Assembly: GCA_020091685.1 (NCBI GenBank)
Contig: CM034600.1
Coordinates: 2,942,024-3,006,023 of the forward strand
Direction of reading: 5' to 3'
Length of the DNA stretch: 64,000 nt
Source: Lutjanus erythropterus
Lineage: Eukaryota; Chordata; Actinopteri; Lutjaniformes; Lutjanidae
Under the pieces are notes generated by a model. It made no database searches. It saw nothing but the letters and a program-made list of their open reading frames with translations, and was not told the origin of the DNA. Of this stretch, positions 1 through 10,900 are shown one piece after another; position 1 is the stretch's first letter, and every line of letters starts with the position of its first letter. A program made the position numbers and the translations under genes.

Positions 1-245
1 AATGTCTGTCACTGTGCCCCAAAGCCCAAAATGACTTCCAGAAATGTCTTGTTTTGTCCACAACTCAAAAATATTCAGATTACTGTCATAAAGGAATAAA
101 GAAAACAGAAAATATTCACATTTAAGAAGCTGGAATCAGAGGATTTTAACTTTTTCCCCTTTAAATATTGCTCAAAATAGATTATCAAAATGTGTTAGAT
201 CAATTTAATAATAATTTAATAAGCGACTATTATATTAATTTCTGC
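1..245 (-). repeat. Dispersed repeat, family A (copy 1)
   Basis: Old interspersed repeat running off the left edge. Its reverse complement matches, block by block, the segments at about 2530-2735 and 5826-6045. Shared blocks are the phrase around GTGAATATTTTC, the stretch CTCCTCTGTGA-AGTAAACT, and the end rich in GACATTTGAGG. No protein is encoded. The family type (DNA transposon or SINE-like) cannot be settled here. Confidence 0.6.
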
Positions 246-999
246 AGCTCTTAACTTTATTTCTCCATTGATCTTCTTGTAGAACGGAATTTTCCTGTAT
301 AAATGCCAGTGCAAGGAATTTTAATTTATGCCGATTTAAAGAGGGAGACCCATTGTGTCAAATTCCGTTTCGATTCCCCTTCTATGACTTATATATTTGT
401 TGAGATAAGCAACGCAACCTAGAATTGACCAATTTCAGAATGGAGTTTGGTGTGACAGTGTCTTCGCACATGATCAGTCCGTTAGGCTAACGTGGACTTG
501 TGTATGTTGTTGTTGTGGAAACGCATAGCTCTGATTATTTAAGTAGAAACGACTGATTCAGTAACATTACCTGCCATCCACATTATCTGGTAACGTTATT
601 ATGACTATTTGTAAAACAGCTTATTATTAAGTTGACGGGTTTAAAGAATTGTAACTTACAGAGCGTTAATTAGTCAGTTCAATCCGAACGCGCTAACAAA
701 AACAAAGCCTTTCCCAGTTTCCTTGTTTCCGCCCGAATTGCACAAACTTCAGTGGAGTTTACGGACACCAAAACCCTCCAAAATCCTGGTTATCTGCCAA
801 TCAGTGTTGCGCAATCTTAACAGCCTTGTATCTAATCATTTAGCCCAGTGGTTAACAGAGATTTACTAGTTCAACATATGAATGAATGGAAGTACACAGC
901 ATTAAAACCCACGTTTCCATGGCCCCTTTTTAAAAACAGAGAGTACAGCCTCACAGTAGTTGTCTTAACTTACTTCAACAGTCGGAAACCTCCTGTGAA
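246..999. other. Flanking DNA, no gene seen
   Basis: AT-rich sequence without a convincing coding signal. The open frame at 848-1030 begins in ordinary intergenic sequence and has no recognisable domain. On the minus strand there is a plausible splice donor (GAAG|GTAAGT-like) near 970, which would fit a first exon in the CpG-rich block to its right. Confidence 0.4.
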
Positions 1000-1330
1000 T
1001 GAGTTAGAAAACAGGCGCTGCGCTCAGTAACAATGGTAGAGGGAAGAAAAGCTCTTTGTTCAACGGCTCCAAACAACGCTTTCATTTACTCTCGCTCCCT
1101 CCGCCACAACGGCGAGGAGAGCGGCCAGTCCGCCACTTGTAACACCGACGAAATGTTTAACAACGAGCTAAACGAGCCGCGGAAGGACACACCACGTTAC
1201 ACGAGGACACGCAAAGTTAGCAAGTGATTCATATCCTCACTATGTTTCGACTTTCTGCTTATTCGAGCTGCAGACGCTACAATCCTGTTGGTGTGTGCGT
1301 GTGCGCTTCATGACCAAGTCAGAGTGTTTC
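1000..1330 (-). promoter_or_regulatory. CpG-rich block, candidate promoter or first exon of a divergent gene
   Basis: A short block with many CpG dinucleotides in an otherwise AT-rich, CpG-poor region, which is how vertebrate promoters and first exons often look. It contains a 64-codon + strand open frame (1033-1227) of basic composition with no recognised domain. Read on the minus strand, it is followed near 970 by a GTAAGT-like donor. It could therefore be the 5' end of a gene leaving the window to the left, about 3.5 kb from the start of the cyclase. Transcription cannot be judged from sequence alone. Confidence 0.35.
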
Positions 1331-2220
1331 ACACCGAGGACTTCCGGCAACAACCTTCAAAATAAAAGCTAAGTGAATTTATAGCATTTTGTAATTAAAT
1401 AGTCAGTATTGTTAAGTATGGAGGTTAATTTCCGTAAATGTGATGAAAAATATCCTGTAAGTAATTATAATGACAAACTTTGTCAAAATAATTGGAAACT
1501 TTTTTCAAAAATAATGACTTAATATCTCAAAATCATGAGCTAGTACTCACTGAGAATGTTTTTCATTATTATCTCATTATTATGTTATGTTATTATGTTG
1601 AGAACATTTCTGATTATTTTACATTATTTTGAGAAAACTGACTAACACAGCCGTTTGAAACTTGTGGCTCGGGGGCCGCATGCCATTTCCAGTGACTCCC
1701 TGTTGCTTTGACAAAAAAAATTATATGGAATATGATATATATAATGAAATAGTTTTTTTTTTTAAATATATAGTTAATTTTTCATTTATCGCTTTTGTAG
1801 GCCTAAAGTGATTCTTACATTCTCCAATTGTGAAAACGTACAGAGCCTAGTCTTAGTCTCCCTGGATTGGCTATGGATGCAAAATTCGAAAAAAGAAAAG
1901 CCTTGTAGAGAATTTAATAGTTGCAGCTCCAGAGAAACTTTTTATTTTTTCTTTTGGCCAAAAATGGCTCTTTTAAGAGTAAAGGTCACAGACCCCTGGA
2001 CTAAAAGGATCTCTTTTTTTCATCTCTTTGTTGGAAATGGACTTCTGTTTTAAAGAGCATGAATTAGGCATGGTACAACAATAAAGTTTATTCCATATAC
2101 ATACACATAAATACCGATGTAGGCCTACATTAATTATACTTATATATGTATGTATGTATATATATATATATATATACTATCATTCTTTATGCTCGTTATA
2201 TGTCTATTTTCATGTGCAGC
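1331..2220. other. Flanking DNA, no gene seen
   Basis: AT-rich, with a short (TA)n run near 2157-2176 and T-rich stretches. Open frames here are chance frames in low-complexity sequence. Confidence 0.4.
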
Positions 2221-2224
2221 ATGG

Positions 2225-2325
2225 CATGTAATTTCTTTGTTGTAAAGCACTTGGAGCTGCATTTTTATGACAGGTGCTTTACAAATAAAGTTTATATCAT
2301 ATTATTATTATTACTAGCTTTTCTC
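2225..2325 (+). mobile_element. LINE 3' tail fragment (L2-like)
   Basis: Contains the typical fish L2-like 3' end: a TGTAAAGCACTT block, then GGTGCTTTACAAATAAAG, then a short ATT repeat tail. Only the tail remains, with no reverse transcriptase. A related tail lies near 26250-26300. Confidence 0.55.
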
Positions 2326-2529
2326 TGGAGCTTTCACCTGCTACTCTTAAGCTGGTATTATACTTTAAGTGTCTGCAAAAGCTTGAGGGCCTGTGTGACA
2401 TATATACATATATTTTGTGATCAGAGGAAGTTCACAAAAGCTCTGTGGGTCCATCTGCATACCCCCAATTTGCTGTGACTGTGTGGATTTACCCATGTCA
2501 GCTATGTGTCTGTTTGGATTATAAAGATG

Positions 2530-2735
2530 GTATTACACTGAAACTATTAATCAATTATCAAATTAATCGCAAACTATTTTGATGATCACTCAATCAGTTT
2601 GAGTATGAAAAAGTCTAAATTCTGAGATTCCAGTTTCATAAATGTGAATATTTTTAGTTTCTTCTCTCCTCTGTGAAGTAAACTTAATATCTTTGGGTTG
2701 TTGGCAAAATAAGACATTTGAGGCCATCATCCTTT
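2530..2735 (+). repeat. Dispersed repeat, family A (copy 2)
   Basis: Matches the copy at the left edge in opposite orientation. It contains alternating ATTAAT/ATCAAT blocks, then CTGAGATTCCAGTTTCATAA, TCTCCTCTGTGAAGTAAACT and a GACATTTGAGG end. Non-coding and diverged. Confidence 0.6.
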
Positions 2736-4080
2736 CACCTTTGATGGATTTTGCTCAGCTGTTATATGGAGATGTGGTTGAAGGCATTGTTTTCCAATGT
2801 CAGAAATGAACTTCAGTGCAAATCTACTGTGGAAGACTGCATTGTGACTGAACCCACTGGAAAAAAGCCAGTAAGTGGAGTTTATTTCCTTAACCACTTA
2901 CACTGGTCCACGCAGCCAGGGCCCTCTCTCCCATTTCCACACATTTATTCTGAAGGCAGAGGGCAGTAGTTATTACTGTGGCTCTGAACGTTAGTTAGCT
3001 TCACACTGTGTGTTGTAGTAGTAGAGGTGGTGTAGAAGTGAATGGGAAACAGAAGCATGTGGACATCCCAGCAGTGCAGTCACAGCAGAGTTCTGAATAC
3101 AACTTCATGTCTGACTGAGAGCTTCTGGGAGGAGCTTTTATGGCGCTAATACAGCCATCCTGCTGTGTGGGAACTACAGGCCTGCAGAAACCCAAACTGA
3201 GGACTGAGTACACACACTGTTTAATTTAGCTTCCAAATGAAAAATTTGACCAACACATAAAATATCTTTAAACTGATAAACACATTAAGTAGTGTTCACG
3301 TCCAATGATGAAGATAATAAATGCTATTAAAAGTGAAAGTCATATTTGAAGTGACAAAATCATCTGTGGTACAGCTGTCAAATATATAAAATATGATAAT
3401 TCATATTATATATATATGTATATTTTAATCTAAAATTATTCATTTCAGATTAAACTCATATGAAGAATTTAAACTGCACAAATAATTTTATATATTCACA
3501 ACTTATTGGCTATGTAATTAAATGTCATGTTTTATATCCACTCTCTTTTAAATGCATTTTAGAGATTAATCAAAACACCTCTGACAAAGTGTCAATTTAC
3601 CAAATTAAAACAGATTAAAGATGAATTAAAGACTATTCTGAAGCTGCAGTACAGCAGCCCGAGCACTTCCTGCCTAATGATTTCACTTTCAAAATAATAC
3701 ACACATTTGTAACATATTGCCAACTTCACTGTAATTTAAGGATTGGGAACTTGAATATTCTTGGAAACCTTTTGTTGAGTTAACGCCACAATGGATGGAA
3801 GATTTCACCATGGACTTTTTTACACACATTGAATCACAACAACTCAATTACCTGTTCAAGAATACATTTTAAAAGTAAAATTATACATATTACAGGCTAT
3901 TACAAATAAATTTGCTATACTGCCTCTGGTGTAATACCATATATAACTATCATACTGTAATAATACTACACTGTCAACTGTCATGAAAATTTTAGACCAC
4001 ATTTCATTCTTAAGTATAGTGCACACTTAAGCTTTACAAATGTAGCCTCATCTTTTAACATTGCCTATTTTGCTGGTTAC
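2736..4080. other. Flanking DNA, no gene seen
   Basis: AT-rich upstream flank of the cyclase. No frame has a recognisable domain or a plausible splice-linked partner. Confidence 0.4.
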
Positions 4081-4084
4081 TCAA

Positions 4085-4465
4085 ATCACCAAGCTATGCT
4101 AAGTGAAAAGGCTAAAATGTTGTGTTTGCCTGCTAGCGAAGAAGGTTAACAAAATGTTAAATTGTTTGCTAGCTAGCTGAAAAGGTTAAAATGTTACACT
4201 GTTTACTATCTAGCTAAAAAAGTTATTCAAACATTACATTGTTTGTTGGTTAGCTAAAAAGGTTAACAAAATGTTACACTGTTTGCTAGCTAAAAAGTTA
4301 GCAAAATATTACATTGTTTGTTGGCTAGCTAAATAGGTTATCAAAATGTTACAATGTTTGCTAGCTAGCTAAAAAGTCAAGATAACTTACATTACTTGGT
4401 AGCTAAGCTAGCTAAAAGTTAACAAAACGTTATATTATTTGCTAGCTAGCTAAAACGTTAGTTAG
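4085..4465. repeat. GCTAGC-rich minisatellite upstream of the cyclase
   Basis: About eight imperfect tandem units of roughly 40-55 bp. Each has the pattern TTGCTAGCTAGCTAAAAAGG followed by TTAACAAAATGTTACA. Units vary in the number of GCTA steps, and GCTAGC is itself palindromic. The array ends about 380 bp before the first coding ATG of the cyclase, so it sits in or next to its promoter. A shorter related GCTA-rich patch lies in intron 5 at about 17940-18150. Confidence 0.75.
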
Positions 4466-4679
4466 CCTACTCATAATGACTTGGTTTAGAAACTCTAGAT
4501 TAATTTGTTCTCTGAGAAAAAAACTTGGCCAAGTTAATGCAGCAATAAGCCTATGGCCAAATAATAGATTTAAAAAGAAAGACAAAGAAAACGGTTGGTT
4601 TTAGAGAGGCTCAAATGTTTATACAATGATTTAAACTGGTTGAAAAACTAATCTTTGGTGAGGCGACTCAGCCGTCAAC

Positions 4680-4841
4680 TTTTATTCTGAAGTACGCTAC
4701 CGGAAACAGAGAAGCCGCTGCTCCTGACTTGGTACTCCCGCCGCTTTCCAATAACGGGACATCTGTCCAGTGCGGTCCTCCCTCTTGTCTGTTCTGTTAG
4801 GACACTGTTTGAGATACTACACTGACTTCAGCTCGAGTCTC
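4680..4841 (+). promoter_or_regulatory. Putative promoter/5' UTR of the cyclase
   Basis: A GC-richer segment with an ETS-like ACCGGAAAC at about 4698-4706, directly before the first coding exon. An in-frame TAA at 4752-4754 closes the reading frame upstream, so the coding start must lie downstream of it. No clear TATA box is seen and the transcription start cannot be fixed. Confidence 0.4.
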
Positions 4842-4984
4842 ATGTCATCGCTGGACTTGATGAAAAAAGAGTGTTTCACATCAGGGACCCTGTCCTCGAC
4901 TTCTCTCAAAAGGAGGTTCATCAAGAAGAGGAGGGTCGCTCCGAGGGGGCAGCAGGATGTGGACAGTGACTGTCAGCTGTGCAG
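4842..4984 (+). CDS. Cyclase exon 1 (start codon, basic cytosolic tail)
   Basis: Encodes residues 1-47 and two bases of codon 48. ATG 4842 is the first in-frame ATG after the TAA at 4752, and a second ATG follows at codon 7. The Kozak context is weak at both. The exon is rich in Ser, Lys and Arg (KRRFIKKRR), as expected of a cytosolic tail before a membrane segment. It ends TGCAG|GTGAGG. The split codon joins exon 2 to give Arg48, making the continuous phrase QLCRCSIFSQ. Confidence 0.75.
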
Positions 4985-7900
4985 GTGAGGGACACTGAAC
5001 TGAACTCGTCCACAAAGTTTCATTCACTAGAATCAACGTTGATATCTGTCAATAATCATGAAGTCAGGATGGAGTCCTGCTCAGAATCACACCCTTCTGT
5101 CAACACTGCATGACTTTCTGATGTCAGGAGAAGGAACTGTCTCAATGACTATGGAAACTGAAAATGTAAGGTGTTTCTTTAAAATTCGAGTAATTACTTT
5201 GTTTATGACATGATTTTCCACTTTGTTCCACTTCACAACCCTTTTCAAGATGTAATGTATTTAAGATTTAACCAGTGAGAACAGAATGAGAGGCTTTTTT
5301 TAATCACATGTATAATTTAGGGCTGCATTCATTACTTTTATTATCAGTTATTACACTGCTTTGTCTTATACCTTAGTCACATATAGGTAAAGTAGTGAAA
5401 AATGTTACATCAGTTTTCAGAGCAGCAAATAAATTATTAATATGATTAATCAACCATTCATTCATTCTTGAAAATTGGGACAAATTGTGTCCTACCAAAA
5501 AAGCTTTAAAAAATATTGATACCAAGTCCCTCATTTTATTATTTTGTGGAAATTTATTCTTTATGGACCCATATATGAAATATATGTAATGTATGATTTT
5601 TTAAAATTTATAAACTGTGCCGAAAAACACCTTCCTGTCCCAGAGAAGAATTCACAACTTCAATCAAAAATGTGTTAAAAGCCTTTAAAATCTAAAACTA
5701 ACAATACCAACACATAACATAGGTATAAAACTGTGCTGTCATTGTCATCTTTGTTTTAAATTCAGTTTTTAGTGAAAATGTTGGCCAGATTTTATTAGAT
5801 TTTATTACTCAAGTAATTGCTAATAAAGCTGCAATGATTCATTGTTTATCCATTATTAAATTAATCACTAATCATTAATCATTAAATTAACTATTATGAT
5901 AATTGATTAATGGTTTGGGGTCATTTCTTTTAATCATAAAGTGTCCAAATGTTCTAATTTTATCTTCTCAAATGTAAATATTGTCAGATTTATTGAGTCC
6001 TCTTACGACAGTAAACTGAATGTCTTTGTGTTTTGGACATAATTCTTGGCTGGGCTGACTCTGCTGTTTTCTCAGTAGTGCCAGCTGTTAGCTTCTGAGA
6101 GTGAAACAAGGTAACGTGGTTTCTCAAGTCAGTGGTATTTTCAAGGTGGTTGATTTTTGTGTGACAGATTTAACACACAATGTGTGTCTTGCCCAGTTCG
6201 TGCTTCCCAGCAAGTTCATAAGATCTGAAATGTGCCCAGAGATCTGTCTTTAAAATACTAGGTGCGTTTTAAATCACTTGCTCTTGATAGTCACCTCCCT
6301 CCGCCATATTGCGCTTGCTGCGTCGGTGGTTACTACGCGGTGGTTACTATGGCAGTGGTTGCTACCAGGAAGTTATTTTGAAATTTATAACTTTATTGTT
6401 ATTGTTAATTAAAGGTCCAGTGTGTAAGATTTCCTGGAATTTATTGTCAGAAATGGAATATAATTCATAGGTATGTTTTCAGTGGCATATAATCACCTGA
6501 AAATAAGAATTGTGTTACCCCAGAATGAGCCCTTTACATGGGAGGGAGCAGGTCCTCTTCCATGGAGGTCGCCATGTTGCACCGCCATGTTGGTACAGAA
6601 GCCCAGAATGGACAAACACTGGCTCTAGTTACGGCATTTTGTGTTTTGTGCAAGTTTTGCAAAACTGGCACTGGTACCGGTACTAGCACGGTCCTGGCAC
6701 ATTCCAGAGTGGGATGGGTGGTTGCTGGCCCTGCTACTGAGCAGGGTTAGCCCAGAGTTTGTGGGATTATCCCCTGAAAATCAACCAAACATGGGATAGA
6801 AGGTGCCAGTGTGAAATTGGGTTAAGGCTGTAAGTAGTCAAGAATTAGCAAACATTTAAAGAAGAGATACTAGAACTGGAGTGTGATTCGTATAGTCCTG
6901 AGCTTAGATTAACCCTGGGTTAACAATGTACGTGTAAATAGGGGCGAAATTATCTCAGGGTCAACTCTTAGCCCAGGGTTAAAGATAGAACTTTGTAGTG
7001 TGAAAAACTTAACTTCAGTGTGTTGTATCCCTGCTTTTCCAGGTGTTCCATATTTTCCCAGTCTGGCAGTAGTCGCACCGTTCGTCGGATTCTGATAGCC
7101 TGCCTCCTCTCTTTCCTGGCCCTGCTCGGCTCAGTATCCATCGACCTCAGCTCCAACTTTGACTTGCTGCACACGACGGAGGCCGCTTACGACGAACTAA
7201 CTTCATGCAGGACAATCGCGATCCTGCAACTCGTCAGTAAGCTCCAAAAGATGAGACGTTTATTTGCCAAAGACATTGGCAATGAGACCCTAGAGGCAAG
7301 TTTTTCAGAGGTCGTGTTTCCTGTGTTCAGTCATCTCTGTAGCGAAATGGCGGGTCACAGCAACAGCCATGGGCTCCCCTGCAGCGTCGAGTTGGCTGGA
7401 TTTTGCTGGGAGTTGAGGAGGACTGTTGAAGAATTTCTAAATGCTTCATTGGATACAAGCAGCACAAGCAAAAATGGTACATCTGCTTATTCCATGGCCA
7501 TCGGAAGACTTCTGGACATCTGGGGTACAGTTGATGATATACTAGTCAAAGTCAAACAGAATTTTAGCTGGAGGGATGTACTGTCTGCAAGACTTCTGGT
7601 AACATTTATAGAGCTCAACTACCAGTTGATGGACCTCCGCCTTTTGGCAACTCAGACTGATTTCCAGCACAAGTGGACTTATGTGCTAAATCACTTGGGC
7701 TTTGCCAGGGTTATGACAGAACGACTGAATGACTGCTGGTTAGAGAACATAGACCTCAAGTTAAACTCAAGCCAGCATGTGGATCCTTATATTTTTGACA
7801 CACGTCCTTGGCAAATCTCTGGAGCAGGACCAGAGCTTTTGTCTGGGTCTCACACTGGAGTTCAAGCTCTAACAAACACTCAGCAGTGCTTGTTCGATCG

Positions 7901-10900
7901 CGCGGTGCCGGCTCTCAGGTTGGCGTCTCGATCTGTGTCTTCGGGGCTCAGCATGAGGGTCTGCTTGCTGGCCATAGCCTGCCTCATCTACCCGGTGGTG
8001 ATGTTCTCTTTTAAGCAGATGACGGAGTGGATACAGAACTATGCCCAGAGCTTGAAGGAGAAGACCGAGGACCTGAAGCTCCAGAGGCAGCTGGCTGAGG
8101 ATCTGCTGCACCAAATGCTGCCCAAGTCAGTCGCCAAGCAGCTCCGCCAGCACAAACACGTTGAAGCTGAGAGCTATGAGAAGGTTGGTGCAATCGAAAA
8201 GAGTGTTCTTTTGTGCTTTTCACATTGTGGTTTAGCCCAAGTAGGCGGTCACTCAGGACAGGTTATACAATAGATGAGTGGTAGCATTCCAATTTTGGAA
8301 CCTGTCCGCTATCATGGGGCAACAGCTAATGTTTTGGGGCTTCCAGTGTAGCCAGTGGATATCATGACATTGGGTATCCATGCTGTTCGTTCTGATAAGG
8401 AACTTGAGATGTGACGATGGAGTTGGAAGCTAATCTCTATAGAGAGATATCTGCATGTTAATATAGATAGATCTTGAAAAAGCTACACTGGTTGATGGGC
8501 TCCAAGATTACATTTTAGCCAGTGCATTCCACCTCTTGCTCTCCGCTTGGACTGGTTACCTCCACGCAACCAAAGCTGCTCAAACCTGATTGGTCAATAC
8601 TACTTGGGCAACATAGAATATATAGCATGGACTATGGCGATCCTTGGTGATCATGTCGTCAGTGCTTGTCTTCCTAAGATGTGTATAAGAGACAGATATA
8701 TATATATATATGTATATATATTATTCAATATTATTCATTTCAGGGGGGTCACTGTGTTGACACCTAGCGCAGCTTCTGGAGGTTGAAAAATGAAGCTAAT
8801 ATAGTGCATTTCCTCAAATGACCACTTGAGGCTGGTTCCAAAAGTGAGTGGGGTGCTTATTGGAAACAGGTATACAAAAATGTTGTAGTACTAATGGTAT
8901 AGCATAGTGGTGTTTAATTCTCTAAAATAAAAACGTGAAATAAAACACAAAGTAACAAATGCATATATATCTGTACAGTAGCTAGGCTAGCCAGTTAGCT
9001 TAACAGTCTTTACCGTCATTATAGCAGTACAATAAATACACATAGCAGAGGGGATGAGCAGAAAGAGAGGGAAGTGGAAACAAACCCATAATTTCAATAC
9101 AAAATTTCAAAATAGAGGTCTCTGAAGACAAATGACTGAACATGAAAAATTCCCAACATAACATGAAACACAAAATGACTTGGACTTGACTTTGAACTTG
9201 TTGGTCTTAACTTGTGACTTGACCTGGGACTTGTTGGTCAGAACTTACCAACCCCCGTTTCCCTCTTTCCATGTTAGGCATGAAAAAGGAGATGAAAACC
9301 AAGATGTAACTGTTCTTGCGTTAAAAGGACAGTTCATCCAGTAATAAAAAATACCTGTTTTTCCTCTGCTATTTATAAATCTAGATAGTTTTGGTGTGAG
9401 TTGCAGAGTTTTTGGAGAAATCGGCTGTAGAGGTGTCCGTCTTCTCTCCAGTATAAGGGAGCTAGATGGCACTTGACTTGTGGTGCTCAAAGCACCAAAA
9501 ATATACTTTTGAAAAATTCAAAACCAGTGGCTCTTTCCAAAAATCCTGACCCGGTTACTCAAGATAATCCACAGACCTTGTAGTGCAGTAGAATCTACTG
9601 GAACTACTTTAGAATCTACTTCCCTCTACTAGAGAGAAAATAGTTCCCACATGAAACTGCTCATTTTTGGAAGGAGACACTGGTTTTATAATTTTCTAAA
9701 TGTATTTTTTGGTGGTTTGAGCACCACAAACTGATGGCCATCTAGTCCCGTTATATTGGAGAGAAAGCAGGCATCTTTATGGCTGATATCTCCAGAACTC
9801 CTACAAGAAAGCACAATAAAAACAACTGCAACACATGCAATACAAATACAAAAAGGTCTGAGGTTTGAAAGGTAGAAACAGACAACTGTGTGGAAGACAG
9901 AAGACAATAACCTTTCCTGTCCACGTTCCTCCCTATTCACTTTTAACATTCATTTGAACAAATTCAGAGCTTATAATGTTATGGGCCGCTGCAGCGAGGA
10001 CGCTACCTTTACAAGATCTGCAAACATAATGAATGAATTTGTGTGTTTGCTGCCTTTGTTGCTATTGTCATCATAATTACCTATAATTGCCCTGTTCCAT
10101 ATTCATCAGGAGATAAAACAAGTTATACGGGTGAAAATTGCGTCTGGGTTATTGAAGAGGTTTGAAGCAGCTGTACCGAAAGCACTCTGCACAGGGAGGA
10201 GGGTGGGGGCCCTTACTGAAAGGGACCGTGGGCTCATTTTTGAAATGTCCTGGAGGTCTGGAGTATTCTGGAAAGAAAATGTAAGAGCCACAGAGTCTTT
10301 CTCGTTTTTCAAACTAAGCAAAACATGACTTACTGAGCCTTGAAGGATGATAAAGACCTTCCCGACACTGCTTGTTAGGAGCAGCAGATGAAACATCTGC
10401 TAGCATCAGAGGTGATCCTGGACTTTGAGCTTTACTAAATAGACACAGACACACAAAACTTGCATCATTAAAAATCCTTATGATCAAAGATGCCGATTAT
10501 TGTGGCGGGAAAGACAAAGTGAGGCTGGGACTCCATGTAATCTGTTGAAAATGAAAATTTAAGATGATTCGTGAATTATTTTGACCTCTCCTCCTGGTGT
10601 ACAAATATTTGTTTGATTCAGTTTGTGCCATGAATTACGCATATGACTTGTCAATTAAAAACATAATTTTACAAGTCAAGAATATCGCTGTTTGTTGTGG
10701 GTTTGTCTTGTGTGAGACCTGATCTTATCTGAAGTGTTTTATCTCCAGGAAGAACGAGTAAGACCCATTGCTTTTGAGACTATGAAAACACACAGACATT
10801 GTAGCTGTAGCAACTAATGTTAGCTTTTGGAGGGAGAAAGTCATGCTGTTACTTACCTGACTGTTGGGTGTAGGGTTGCCACCCTCAGTGTGGCAATATA

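Noticed and set aside
4770..4841. Starting the cyclase at the GTG at 4770
   Set aside because: Non-ATG start with no support. The first in-frame ATG is at 4842, after an in-frame TAA at 4752.
7869..8223. Minus-strand frames opposite cyclase exon 2
   Set aside because: Antisense shadows of coding DNA.
8184..8273. Continuation of the exon 2 frame past 8183
   Set aside because: Reads through a GT donor. Exon 3 continues the conserved [13 protein letters not shown] phrase exactly, so the extra residues are intron.
8547..8786. Open frame containing MCIRDR
   Set aside because: It translates the Tn5 mosaic end and a (TA)n run and is not a gene.
9686..9949. Shared KNTF-containing frames at 9686-9949 and 35816-36079 as a protein family
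   Set aside because: Both are translations of arms of the same foldback repeat.
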